Shown here: positions 36,391 to 44,480 of the stretch, piece by piece | How positions within the stretch are numbered: the stretch's first letter is position 1 | How the letters are laid out: each line of letters opens with the position of its first letter | Origin: Leptolyngbya sp. Cla-17 | GTDB lineage: Bacteria > Cyanobacteriota > Cyanobacteriia > Leptolyngbyales > Leptolyngbyaceae | Direction of reading: 5' to 3' | Length of the DNA: 64,000 nucleotides | Assembly: GCF_016807185.1 (NCBI RefSeq) | Contig: NZ_JAEVYN010000002.1 | Span: forward strand, 2,517,367-2,581,366 | Notes under the pieces: model-generated | The model's input: the letters and a program-made list of their open reading frames with translations, nothing else | Database searches by the model: none | What the model was told of the DNA's origin: nothing | Position numbers and translations under genes: made by a program

Positions 36391-36535
36391 GATGGACTCA
36401 TTTAGATGTATTACTGCTCAATCAAACACTGCTTAATATCGGGATGTCCTTGAGGAACCAACGGTATGGAGAGGGATCGAGCGGATGATGCAGGTCGATC
36501 GCCACTTGGTCCCAACCTTTCGCACTGCCGATCGA

Positions 36536-37291
36536 CTACTGTGCTATATACCCACCATCTACCATCAACGTTTCACCTGTTACGAACGATGCCATGTCAG
36601 ATGATAAAAACAGGACTGCATTTGCAACTTCAACAGGCTGGCCAACTCGTCCGATCGGGTGAAGTCCTGCCATATATGCCTTAGCTTCATCCTGTCCACC
36701 TGTAGCAGCTTCAAACATATCTGTTTCGATTGCCGCTGGCGCAACTACATTGATGCGAATACCCGCTTTGGCGTATTGGAGCGCGGCTGCTTTTGTCAAG
36801 CCTACTACCGCATGTTTACTCGCGGTGTAGAGTGGGACGGCAGGAAGTGCAACGACTCCAATCGCAGATGCCGTATTGACGATTGCACCACTTCCCTGTT
36901 TCAACATCTGAGCGATTTCATATTTCATTGACAACCAAACGCCTTTGACATTGACGTTCATAATGCGATCGTATTCCGCTTCTGTTTGCTCAATCAATGA
37001 GGGGTTTTCGCCGACCATTCCTGCATTATTAAAGGCAATATCTAACCGACCAAAAACGCTAACTGCTTTATCAACCATTGCTTTAACATCGGCTATTTTT
37101 GTGACATCTGCTTGCACAAAAATAGCCTCTCCGCCAGCGTCCTTAATTAATCGAACCGTTTCTTCACCTTCATCCATTCGACGACCTACCACCACTACCT
37201 TTGCCTGTTGTTGGGCATAAGTGATCGCCGTTGCTCTGCCAATTCCCGATGTGCCACCAGTGACTAACGCCACTTTGTCTTGCAGTATCAT
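36536..37291 (-). CDS. Short-chain dehydrogenase/reductase (classical SDR), copy 2
   Basis: 251 residues, differing from copy 1 (30741-31496) at only a modest number of positions, for example GVVALPAVPLYTASK for GVVAFPTFPLYTASK. It has all SDR motifs: TGGTSGIGRA, NNAG, IVNTASAIG, YTASK and MVDGGY. Upstream sequence (TCTCCTGTTGTAATTAAA) is shared with the third, truncated copy at 39300-39522. It lies downstream of the MDR gene on the same strand. The sequence immediately after its stop also resembles that after copy 1, so a segment larger than the gene was duplicated. Confidence 0.92.
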   Translation of the reverse strand: MILQDKVALVTGGTSGIGRATAITYAQQQAKVVVVGRRMDEGEETVRLIKDAGGEAIFVQADVTKIADVKAMVDKAVSVFGRLDIAFNNAGMVGENPSLIEQTEAEYDRIMNVNVKGVWLSMKYEIAQMLKQGSGAIVNTASAIGVVALPAVPLYTASKHAVVGLTKAAALQYAKAGIRINVVAPAAIETDMFEAATGGQDEAKAYMAGLHPIGRVGQPVEVANAVLFLSSDMASFVTGETLMVDGGYIAQ

Positions 37292-37378
37292 TCTGTTTCT
37301 CCTGTTGTAATTAAATTGACCTTCAGCACAAAATCAAACTCCGATCCGTTTAGCAATTACCAACCTCGTAAGGCTGGT

Positions 37379-38338
37379 TTAATCTTCTGTAAATTTCAGC
37401 ACGATCTTGCCCCGTGTCCCTCCCTGCTCTAGACGCTGATGTGCCAGAATGACCTGATCCCAAGAAAATACTGAATCAATCACTGGCCGAAGCTGATGAC
37501 GCTCGATGAGTTTTGTCAAAGCCTCTAATTTTGCTCGGTACTGGGGTGAAAGAACAAAATGAATCGTCAGATTCTTGCCCCATGCTTTAAGAAGCGATTG
37601 CGGTATTGCAATGTCTACAATGCTTGTAAGCCTACCAAAGGGACGAATGATTTCTAGACTACGCTGAATTGTTTCCCCGCCGATCGTATCTAGAACTAAA
37701 TCCACACCCAGTCCATTTGTTTCTTGACGAATGACTTCTACGTAATCTTCATTTTTGTAATCAATCACCCGATCTGCGCCCAGTTCTGTCACGAAATCTC
37801 GGTTTCTAGAACTACACGTTGCAAAAACGTATGCCCCCATCGCTTTGGCGAGTTGAACTGCGATCGAACCCACTCCACCCGCACCCGCATGGATGAGAAC
37901 TGTTTCACCAACTTGTAGATTGCCCCTAGTCACTAGACAATCCCAAGCAGTTCCGCCTGCAAGCGGAAAAGAAGCTGCTTCAATGTGCGATAGATTTGCA
38001 GGCTTCAATGCAACAATCGCTGCATCAGCCACATGATACTGAGCGTAGCTACCGAATTCTCCAAAAATTTGCGGCGAGTAATACACGTTGTCTCCCACCT
38101 TGAAATCAGTCACAGCTTCGCCAATTGCCTCAATCAACCCTGAGACATCGACTCCAAGGATGGCGGGTAATTGAACCAGTTCCTTGTAATCACCACGACG
38201 AGTTTGGTAATCGACCGGGTTAATCGAGGTTGCACAAACTCTGACTAACACCTGATTCGCCTTCAGTGTTGGTGTGGGAACAGTTTGAATCTCAAACTTC
38301 TCAGCATCACCAAACGCAGTTAATACGGCTGCTTTCAT
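37379..38338 (-). CDS. Zinc-independent MDR-type NADP oxidoreductase (quinone-reductase-like)
   Basis: About 319 residues from MKAAVLTAFGDAEKF (ATG at 38338). GroES-like fold with SINPVDYQTRRGDY, then the Rossmann motif VLIHAGAGGVGSIAVQLAK and the Ser/Arg pair for NADP. The C-terminus is GGTRGKIVLKF. It lacks zinc-binding Cys/His ligands, matching quinone or enone reductases. It is 87 bp upstream of SDR copy 2 on the same strand and so is probably co-transcribed. No reading lesion is seen. Confidence 0.9.
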   Translation of the reverse strand: MKAAVLTAFGDAEKFEIQTVPTPTLKANQVLVRVCATSINPVDYQTRRGDYKELVQLPAILGVDVSGLIEAIGEAVTDFKVGDNVYYSPQIFGEFGSYAQYHVADAAIVALKPANLSHIEAASFPLAGGTAWDCLVTRGNLQVGETVLIHAGAGGVGSIAVQLAKAMGAYVFATCSSRNRDFVTELGADRVIDYKNEDYVEVIRQETNGLGVDLVLDTIGGETIQRSLEIIRPFGRLTSIVDIAIPQSLLKAWGKNLTIHFVLSPQYRAKLEALTKLIERHQLRPVIDSVFSWDQVILAHQRLEQGGTRGKIVLKFTED

Positions 38339-38424
38339 AGATTCCATCTGTGCCAACTCTCCTTGATTTAGAATAAACAGTGCCGTTGTACAAACCGGCC
38401 TTCACCCTACCAGCACTCAACTGT

Positions 38425-38586
38425 TCAGAACATCGTGTTATCGTTAGCCGACGCTTCCGGGATGGTCTGCTTCCCGTCGGCCACCGCTGGGTTGTGCTGG
38501 ATGTACACGTCGCTGACATATTTTCTCGATGGTTTCTGCGGGCTGACACTAAACGATCCTGGTTGCAAAATGGCGGGTTTAGGCAT
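38425..38586 (-). pseudogene. SnoaL-like (ester cyclase type) fragment
   Basis: A 53-residue frame starting MPKPAILQPGSF. The segment KYVSDVYIQHNPAVADGKQ resembles the YI.HNP....G motif of SnoaL-like polyketide cyclase proteins. Both ends deviate from the family. A decayed fragment is the best reading; it is low complexity in evidence. Confidence 0.45.
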
Positions 38587-38608
38587 TGATGTTTGCTGAC
38601 TCCTACAC

Positions 38609-39190
38609 TTAGTCGCGCTCGATTAGTGTGTTTGAAGGTAAGTTGGGATTGATCGCCTTACGCGCACTGTCAACGCCCACGACGGGAAGTGTACCCGGAT
38701 CGAGCAAGCCGACTTGAACCAATACACTTGCCTGATCCCAGTAAATGTGTTCGTGGGCTAGTTTGCCGTCACGGAACTGGACGACCGCTACTAGTGGCAC
38801 TTCCACCCGTTTTCCGGTGGGAGCAACGCTGGGTAATATCCATTCCATCCAAACAGTATGAGTGAACTTAGCCACCATTTCATCCACGAGTTGATCTGTC
38901 CCGATCGTGCGCGAGATTGGGGTCAACTCCATGGCCGGCGGCATCTGTGGAATGAGGTATTTGGAATAAAACTCGCGCAGTGCTGGTTTCCCGACTCCCC
39001 CAGTCATTACCGGGATGTGGTTAACGTAAGCATCTTCAACCATCGTAGCGAGGGCATCTTCAGCACTGTGAGTGCCAAACTCGTACTGTAAATGCTCTTC
39101 CCAAAGTGCTTGCAAAGACTCCTGGGCTGGTGTCAAATTGGTAGCTGCTTGCAAATTTGCTTGTCCGTCTACAGTTTGCTCTTTGACCAT
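38609..39190 (-). CDS. SnoaL/NTF2-like protein with extended C-terminus
   Basis: 193 residues. NTF2 pattern: SLQALWEEHLQYEFGTHSAE, AYVNHIPVMTGGVGKPALRE, then DEMVAKFTHTVWMEWILP and VVQFRDGKLAHEHIYWDQAS. The extended tail GLLDPGTLPVVGVDSARKAI is typical of a group often found beside dienelactone-hydrolase-type genes. It is preceded by promoter-like module 2 (39234-39290). It occupies the same cassette position as the NTF2 gene at 30041-30511, though the two proteins are not close paralogues. Confidence 0.82.
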   Translation of the reverse strand: MVKEQTVDGQANLQAATNLTPAQESLQALWEEHLQYEFGTHSAEDALATMVEDAYVNHIPVMTGGVGKPALREFYSKYLIPQMPPAMELTPISRTIGTDQLVDEMVAKFTHTVWMEWILPSVAPTGKRVEVPLVAVVQFRDGKLAHEHIYWDQASVLVQVGLLDPGTLPVVGVDSARKAINPNLPSNTLIERD

Positions 39191-39233
39191 GATTAGATAC
39201 TCCTGGTTCTATCTAAAGTGTCTTGAGTTCCAA

Positions 39234-39290
39234 TGCTTGACTGCTTTCAGATTCTTAAAATGATTTGTCAGATTCTTGTGATGTTAGTGA
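39234..39290 (-). promoter_or_regulatory. Candidate AraC-type tandem operator/promoter module, copy 2
   Basis: Two perfect TCAGATTCTT repeats (39247-39256 and 39268-39277), 21 bp apart. They lie 45-100 bp upstream of the NTF2-like gene start at 39190. Similar to 35061-35117. Confidence 0.55.
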
Positions 39291-39299
39291 ACTTGTTTC

Positions 39300-39522
39300 A
39301 ATGGACGTATAAGCATTCAGCGCCTGTTTCGCGAATCAGTTTGGCGGTTTTTTCACCTTCTGCGTCGCGTCTGCCTGAAAATACTACCTTTGCTCCAGCA
39401 GCACCGAAGGCGATAACTTCGTTAAGCTTTCCTTCGGAACGCTACGCGAACGCTAACGCGGTTGCACGACCAATTCCTGAAATTCCACCAGTGACTAACG
39501 CCACTTTATCTTGCAGTATCAT
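39300..39522 (-). pseudogene. SDR copy 3, 5' fragment with inserted short repeat
   Basis: From the ATG at 39522: MILQDKVALVTGGISGIGRA, closely matching SDR copies 1 and 2. A 28-nt repeat then introduces a stop, and the frame resumes as AFGAAGAKVVFSGRRDAEG and TAKLIRETGAECLYV before ending. Upstream flank matches that of copy 2. Confidence 0.8.
39426..39453. repeat. Small dispersed repeat-like insert (type 2)
   Basis: GCTTTCCTTCGGAACGCTAC followed by GCGAACGC, inserted in SDR copy 3 and not present in copies 1 and 2. Resembles short mobile repeats of Nostocales genomes. Confidence 0.6.
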
Positions 39523-39572
39523 TTTGTTTCTCCTGTTGTAATTAAATGACCTTCAGCAACGAACTGACGAGA

Positions 39573-40526
39573 TCACCAACGACCAATCCGATCGCTCTGA
39601 AAAACGGGTTCGGATGCCTTGTCGCGTTTGAACACCTTGTAGGCGATCGCCAGGAATATGGGTATTGCAACCAGCACTGATAGCGCCCCGTAAGTCGCAT
39701 GGAATTTGCTGATTGTGAACAGAGCCGGTGTGGTCACGGCACTTCCAGTGATGTTAAACAGGAGTATGCTGCCGATGTTGTTCGCGAAGTGTGCGCCGAT
39801 GGCGAGTTCAGTGGTTCCGTCAATCAACGAGACCACGGTCCACAACAGACCCGGAACGAGGAAGTAGTTGGAGAAAACCGTGAGCCAGCCGCCTGTGCTC
39901 ACCTCCGGGTTTAAGAGGTGCGGCAAGGTGAATACCATGGCTGCCGCGAGCGCCAGAAAAACGCGGTTGGTCGAGATCATGCTCGCGCCCTGCACGATGT
40001 ATCCGCGAAAGAAAAGCTCCTCCGTGGTGGTCTGGATCGCGGTGAAGACCAGTGCCAGTGGCACGAAGAGCGCGAACGTCGCCAGGTAGGAGTTGAAGGA
40101 AAAGGTGTCGGGGTAGAAGAGGTACTGTCCCAGCACGCCTATCAGACACGCTGGAACGGACCACGCCACAAACCCCTGACCGATGCGACGCCAATCGATC
40201 CGCTCCTGCGCCGTAACCAGCGTCCGGGGGGAGCGGCGCAGGATAAGGGTAACGGCGATGAGAACCCCCGCGAGGAAAAATGGGAAACCTGCCATAACAA
40301 ACAGGAACTTCCCGAAAGGACCAAGCACGAAGTAATCCAGCACGAAGTAATCCTGGCCGGTGAGCGCGCTCGCGACGAGTACGCTGGCACCAGTTCCGAC
40401 CACCAGCCACGCAAAGAGGATGATCACTAGTCCCAGAACATACCGCCACCCCCGATGCTTACCCCACCGGGCGGCCTCCACGTAAGTCGCATCTTGCACT
40501 TCTGTTTTGATTGCGTTGATCTTCAT
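39573..40526 (-). CDS. CPBP-family intramembrane metalloprotease, copy 2
   Basis: 317 residues, about eight membrane helices. CPBP motifs: TTEELFFRGY (EExxxR), VFTLPHLLNPEV and AIGAHFANN. It is clearly GC-richer than the surrounding genes and not a close paralogue of copy 1 at 31568-32422, despite occupying the same position between AraC and SDR. That suggests replacement or independent acquisition. It could be co-transcribed with AraC, which ends 41 bp upstream. Confidence 0.85.
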   Translation of the reverse strand: MKINAIKTEVQDATYVEAARWGKHRGWRYVLGLVIILFAWLVVGTGASVLVASALTGQDYFVLDYFVLGPFGKFLFVMAGFPFFLAGVLIAVTLILRRSPRTLVTAQERIDWRRIGQGFVAWSVPACLIGVLGQYLFYPDTFSFNSYLATFALFVPLALVFTAIQTTTEELFFRGYIVQGASMISTNRVFLALAAAMVFTLPHLLNPEVSTGGWLTVFSNYFLVPGLLWTVVSLIDGTTELAIGAHFANNIGSILLFNITGSAVTTPALFTISKFHATYGALSVLVAIPIFLAIAYKVFKRDKASEPVFQSDRIGRW

Positions 40527-40567
40527 CTTTGTCTCCTTGACTCGTGCGTGTATGTAGCGCTTGGACG

Positions 40568-40924
40568 TTAGCGAATCTGTTTTGGGGTCATTCCCGTAAT
40601 GCGCTTGAATTGTTGTGTCAGATGGCTTTGGCTAGAGAAGCCGACTTGTAGAGCGATGTCTGCGATCGCCAAATCCGTTTTCGACAGCATCAATTTCGCT
40701 TGCTCCACTCGTTGTTGAATCACATACTGGTGTGGAGAAATGTCGATCGCTTGTTTGAATGCACTGGCAAAGTAAGTTGGGCTAATGTTGATCACTTCTG
40801 CAAGTTTGGACAGTGACAAATCTCGATCAAGGTGAGTCTGAATATAGTCAAGTACTTGCTGCAATCGGGTGTGCGTTAAGCCTTGGTAATTGGCTTCAAT
40901 GGTTGGCGTTGTAGTTGTTAGCAT
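40568..40924 (-). CDS. AraC-family DNA-binding domain protein
   Basis: 118 residues comprising only the C-terminal double helix-turn-helix: LSLSKLAEVINISPTYFASA and IADIALQVGFSSQSHLTQQF, with the signature end FKRITGMTPKQIR. The ligand-binding N-terminal domain usual in AraC regulators is absent. It may be a short stand-alone regulator or a truncated one; the ATG at 40924 has no obvious coding sequence upstream. It probably controls the CPBP/SDR/NTF2 cassette, where tandem 21-bp-spaced repeats occur. Confidence 0.85.
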   Translation of the reverse strand: MLTTTTPTIEANYQGLTHTRLQQVLDYIQTHLDRDLSLSKLAEVINISPTYFASAFKQAIDISPHQYVIQQRVEQAKLMLSKTDLAIADIALQVGFSSQSHLTQQFKRITGMTPKQIR

Positions 40925-41041
40925 GGTTCAAAAATTGGCAAGTTGTTCAACAAAACAGGTAAAACTAGCGATCGCGCATTCGATCGCTGACTGGCACTAA
41001 CCAACAAGTCAGATGTGAATCGGGAGTAAGGATCGGGGAGC

Positions 41042-41599
41042 TTAATGACTTGCAGCAATCATGGCTGCCATCAACTCCGTCGTGTTCCAGTGCCCGATAT
41101 ACCGACTTCCATTGATAAACAGGGCTGGGGTAGTCGTCACTCCACTCTCTATTCCGCCGTCGATATCTTCATTGATGCGATCGACATGCACTTGTTTAGA
41201 CAACTCTTTGAGAAATTGAGGAATGTCAAGCCCTAAATCATTGGCGTACTCGACAAGATAACCGTTCTCCAACCTTTGTTGATGGTCAAATAAAGTATCG
41301 CTCATCAACCAAAACTTTCCTTGGGCGGCGGCGGCTTGAGCAGCTTGGGCAGCCCGTTGAGCATGAGGATGAATCTGTACTTGCGGAAAATGACGGAAGA
41401 TCAAGCATAAATAATTCTCTCCAAAGGAAGCCCTAAGCTCTCGTTTGATGGCTTTAATCAGCTTGTAAACGTCTGCACTTCTGGAGCATTGATAGTCTCC
41501 ATACATCACCAGCACTACCTTGGCACTCAACACACCTTGAATATGATCTTGGGTTGAAGGTGGTACAAGCAAGGAACTGTGGTTACGATCGTCGTTCAT
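41042..41599 (-). CDS. DsbA/thioredoxin-fold protein
   Basis: 185 residues, no signal peptide. The thioredoxin-fold first strand VVLVMYGDYQCSRSADVYKL carries the active-site region. The usual CxxC is CSRS here, so only one redox Cys remains. The cis-Pro loop is VTTTPALFING, and the helical insert is typical of DsbA/2-hydroxychromene isomerase-like proteins. Similar domains occur fused to NhaA antiporters. It could act as a monothiol oxidoreductase or GST-like protein. It is monocistronic, with a 139-bp repeated segment upstream. Confidence 0.82.
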   Translation of the reverse strand: MNDDRNHSSLLVPPSTQDHIQGVLSAKVVLVMYGDYQCSRSADVYKLIKAIKRELRASFGENYLCLIFRHFPQVQIHPHAQRAAQAAQAAAAQGKFWLMSDTLFDHQQRLENGYLVEYANDLGLDIPQFLKELSKQVHVDRINEDIDGGIESGVTTTPALFINGSRYIGHWNTTELMAAMIAASH

Positions 41600-41671
41600 C
41601 TTTCTACATCTGCATCAAGCAAGGAACTTTGCAATTAACTTGCTCAATTCATTGCCTGCGTGACTGTTCGC

Positions 41672-41810
41672 ATAAATTCAATGTAAGTGATTACCTTCAA
41701 GCTGTCGTCTACAGTAAGTTAAAATTTTTGCAGTATAAATTGATAGAGCAACCATGCGATCGCAGAGTAGAAGGCGGGCTATAACTTAAGTTAGAATCGG
41801 GCTTATCGAT
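41672..41810. repeat. 139-bp duplicated intergenic segment, copy 1
   Basis: About 80% identical, in direct orientation, to 46905-47043. It contains the 12-bp palindrome TAACTTAAGTTA (41782-41793). It is upstream of the DsbA-like gene on the minus strand. It has no open frame and is probably a copied regulatory region. Confidence 0.7.
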
Positions 41811-41867
41811 TCGTTTAGAAAATATATCAATTCGCAAACTAACTGTCAGAGTAGGCAGTATCGTTCG

Positions 41868-41978
41868 TCAAAGGTTTCTTTCCCAATAGGGCAGATTCCC
41901 AAATCGTTGAATCAGGAAATCAATAAACACCTGAACACGCCGCGAATGCTTACGATTCGGTAAATATAATACATAAAA
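41868..41978 (-). pseudogene. LysR-type regulator C-terminal remnant
   Basis: Reads FYVLYLPNRKHSRRVQVFID, then FLIQRFGNLPYWERNL and stop (41868-41870). This matches the end of a LysR effector domain (YLP.R...RVQ.F.DFL). Everything N-terminal is missing. Confidence 0.65.
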
Positions 41979-42016
41979 GCAGTTCGTCCAGGTTAATTTT
42001 AATCTGGACGAACTGC
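41979..42016 (-). terminator. Intrinsic terminator of the pirin/unknown operon
   Basis: Perfect 13-bp stem GCAGTTCGTCCAG (41979-41991, plus strand) / CTGGACGAACTGC (42004-42016), with an AT-rich loop and TTTTATG following on the minus strand. It begins 6 bp after the stop of the gene at 42022. Confidence 0.88.
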
Positions 42017-42021
42017 TCAAT

Positions 42022-42438
42022 TTATAGTTGAACTTTAGTCGCTAGCAGCGTGACCACATCAGCATGAGCTAACACCACATCAGGGTTACGCTGAAACGCC
42101 GTATCATACTTCACAGCAAAGTCATTTCCAACTTCATCAGGTGTGAGTAGAATCTGAACATCAGCAATGAGAGCAGCGATCGCCTCGGAGGTGATAGGCT
42201 CATCAGAGTGGATTAACTCATCAATTTGCACAATCAATTCTGAGAGGTGATGCAACCAGGCAAATTGATCGTGATTGATCACCAGTTGCAGCAATTCACC
42301 TTTAGAGACCTGTCCGCGCACTTGTTCGTAACGAATACGCTCTGTATCCAACAACAGTTGATGCAAATGCAATAGCTTGATGCGTATATCGGTCAGCAGT
42401 TGATCTTGGGTAATGCGGTTTTGAAGCGTGTTAAGCAT
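42022..42438 (-). CDS. Unrecognised protein coupled to pirin copy 2
   Basis: 138 residues from the ATG at 42438 (MLNTLQNRITQDQLL), which overlaps the pirin stop codon, so translation is probably coupled. All-helical in appearance, with a heptad-like LLHLHQLLLDTERIRYEQVR and a second helical half with FAWLHHLSELIVQIDELI. It ends DVVTLLATKVQL. I do not recognise a family. The tight link to pirin and the shared terminator suggest a common function in whatever process pirin serves. No membrane segment or metal motif is seen. Confidence 0.7.
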   Translation of the reverse strand: MLNTLQNRITQDQLLTDIRIKLLHLHQLLLDTERIRYEQVRGQVSKGELLQLVINHDQFAWLHHLSELIVQIDELIHSDEPITSEAIAALIADVQILLTPDEVGNDFAVKYDTAFQRNPDVVLAHADVVTLLATKVQL

Positions 42439-43324
42439 GAATCTGTCCCATCCTTCCATTTCGGTAATCGTCGATCGCTTGCTGTATTTCGGCTTCAGTG
42501 TTCATCACAAAGGGACCATAGCGCACCACAGGTTCATTCAGCGGCACTCCAGCAATTAGCAGTAGATCGAGGGGTTGGGTGGCATCCGCAGGATTGGCGA
42601 TCGCCACTTCCTCACCATCCGGTGCAAAAATCACCATTTGCCCATCCTCACCCCGTTCCTGCTCAGTGCCAAACAAACCAGACCCATCGAGGACATAGGT
42701 AAAGGCGTTGTACTCTTTCGGTACCGGTTGAACAATGCTTGCTCCCGGTTGTAGCGTGAAGTGCAGGTAGATAATCGGGGTGCGGGTTTCAATCACCGCT
42801 TTCGCCCCCAACGCTTCTCCCGCAATCACGCGCACCGTCACGGACCCATCTTTGGTCTGAGCCACCGGAATCTGCGCTGATGGAATTTCCTGATAGCGAG
42901 GAGCAATCATCTTGTCCCGCTGCGGCAAGTTGACCCAGAGTTGAATGCCGTGCAGTCGCCCACCCGTGCGAGTAAACTCAGCTTCTGGCATTTCGGAATG
43001 CACTACGCCTGCCCCAGAGGTCATCCACTGCGCATCACCGGGATTGAGCAGTCCGGCATGACCGACCGAGTCCTTGTGTTCCAGCCGTCCATCCAGGACG
43101 TAGCTGACGATTTCAAAGCCACGATGGGGATGATCCGGTGCGCCCTTTGCTTGACCGGACTTCAGATTCACGGGACCCAATTCATCGAGGAGGAGAAAGG
43201 GATCAAACTCGGAAAAGCTACTCTTGGGAAAGGGACGACGCACCAAGAAGCCTGCTCCTTCAAGCGTTTCTACACTATTAATGATTCCAGCAACGGTTCG
43301 GAGTGTTTGAGTTTGAGTTGTCAT
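42431..43324 (-). CDS. Pirin-family cupin protein, copy 2
   Basis: 297 residues. Metal-binding motifs: GAPDHPHRGFEIVSYVL (His, His), RLEHKDSVGHAG (His) and GAGVVHSEMPEAE (His, Glu). The C-terminal cupin runs from AKAVIETRTPIIYLH to VVRYGPFVMNTE. This is the group with quercetin 2,3-dioxygenase activity in some members. It is divergent from the PadR regulator across a 124-bp gap that contains a palindrome. It is more host-like in base composition than pirin copy 3. Confidence 0.93.
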   Translation of the reverse strand: MTTQTQTLRTVAGIINSVETLEGAGFLVRRPFPKSSFSEFDPFLLLDELGPVNLKSGQAKGAPDHPHRGFEIVSYVLDGRLEHKDSVGHAGLLNPGDAQWMTSGAGVVHSEMPEAEFTRTGGRLHGIQLWVNLPQRDKMIAPRYQEIPSAQIPVAQTKDGSVTVRVIAGEALGAKAVIETRTPIIYLHFTLQPGASIVQPVPKEYNAFTYVLDGSGLFGTEQERGEDGQMVIFAPDGEEVAIANPADATQPLDLLLIAGVPLNEPVVRYGPFVMNTEAEIQQAIDDYRNGRMGQIHA

Positions 43325-43365
43325 ACAGTTGCCTCCAATCAGACAGTTTATAAGATTTATCCTAT

Positions 43366-43381
43366 ATATGATTAGTCATAT
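43366..43381. promoter_or_regulatory. Palindromic operator candidate for PadR
   Basis: ATATGATTAGTCATAT is an inverted repeat (ATATGA/TCATAT, 4-bp spacer) between the divergent pirin and padR genes, where PadR regulators usually autoregulate. This matches the form of a PadR site (inferred). Confidence 0.5.
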
Positions 43382-43448
43382 ACTAGCATAGAAGGATATA
43401 AACTCTATGGGTAGGGCTTGTCCTCCCTGTTCGTTTGGTAAACCGCCT

Positions 43449-43991
43449 ATGTCTCTTGCCCATGTGATTCTGGGTCTGCTCCAGCAACAGGAGCGGACCG
43501 GCTACGACCTCAAAACCGAGTGCTTTGACGATTGTATTTCCCATCTGTGGCCAGCAGATCAGGCACAGATTTATCGGACTTTAGACAAACTGGAGTCACA
43601 GGGGTGGATTACCTGTACTGTTGAGATTCAGCACGATCGCCCCAATCGCAAGGTTTACCGGATTACCGAAGCAGGTGAAGCAGAGTTAACCCACTGGCTT
43701 CAGACGCATCATCCGTTGCCCGTGTTGCGAGAGCCGTTACTGGTGCAACTCTATTTTGCGGCTCAGTTGCCTAACGAAGCGATCGTGTATCTGCTAGAGC
43801 AGGAACTGGAAGCACGCCAAGAAAAGCTAGCCCAGTGTGAGGCGATCGAGGCTTTATCTTTGAGTAATCCGACTGCATCGTGTGAACAAAAACTGCATCG
43901 ATTGGTTTTGGACTTAGTGAAGCAACGGGAACAGACTTATTTAGATTGGTTGGAAAAGGCGATCGCAACAATCCGTAGCCAATCAACGTAA
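43449..43991 (+). CDS. PadR-family transcriptional regulator
   Basis: About 180 residues from MSLAHVILGLLQQQERTGYD (ATG at 43449); the upstream in-frame codons are not PadR-like. Winged helix: LAHVILGLL...GYDL, IYRTLDKLESQGWITCTVEI and the wing RPNRKVYRITEAGEAELTHW. A C-terminal helical (Vir) domain carries LEQELEARQEKLAQCEAI. Family members repress genes in response to phenolic acids or other ligands. Its divergent partner pirin is the obvious target. Confidence 0.9.
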   Translation: MSLAHVILGLLQQQERTGYDLKTECFDDCISHLWPADQAQIYRTLDKLESQGWITCTVEIQHDRPNRKVYRITEAGEAELTHWLQTHHPLPVLREPLLVQLYFAAQLPNEAIVYLLEQELEARQEKLAQCEAIEALSLSNPTASCEQKLHRLVLDLVKQREQTYLDWLEKAIATIRSQST

Positions 43992-44019
43992 ATTCCTTTG
44001 AATATATTGCGATGGAAAG

Positions 44020-44480
44020 TCAACAGAAATTCAAGCATTGGCTACGACGCATGGAGACGGAGAGGTATGTCATCTGCGCCAGTGCGTTGATAGGGCTTTT
44101 CGCCTCGCCATAGCGCCCGAGCAGTGCCCGCGCAGGCCCTTCCTGCGGCACGTCGGACGGAGCCAGGTAGACGCTTTGCGCAGGCGTGTTTTCTTCCGCA
44201 GCGGGCAAGGCGATCCAGAGCTGGAGGCCTTTAACCTGCGTGTCGCCAACGGGGGTGCCTGAGTGCCACACGCCGTTTCCTGCCTTGATCCATTCAACAC
44301 CGCCAGCCGCCAAAACGCCTTGCTGACCGGTCGTGTCCACATAGCGAAAGTTACCCTGAGTCATGAACGTCAGCGTCGCGATGCCGGAGTGCGGGTGCAT
44401 GGGGAACCAAGGGTTCCCCACAGTGGCATCAAAACTGGCTAGGTCAAGGAACACGAACGGTTTTAGCAACTCGCCAAGGT
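44020..44480 (-). pseudogene. Pirin copy 3, truncated at both ends
   Basis: Reads LLKPFVFLDLASFD, MHPHSGIATLTFMTQGNFRY, AGNGVWHSGTPVGD, then SPINALAQMTYL before leaving the family at SVSMRRSQC. It lacks the first 45 or so residues and the C-terminal cupin. Three of four metal ligands remain. The 5' end runs into the NTF2-like gene stop at 44480. GC-rich, like its neighbours. Confidence 0.78.

Noticed and set aside
38307..38549. An 80-residue minus-strand ORF overlapping the MDR start
   Set aside because: Low-complexity Arg/Ser-rich frame; the alternative frame at 38425-38586 has SnoaL-like similarity.
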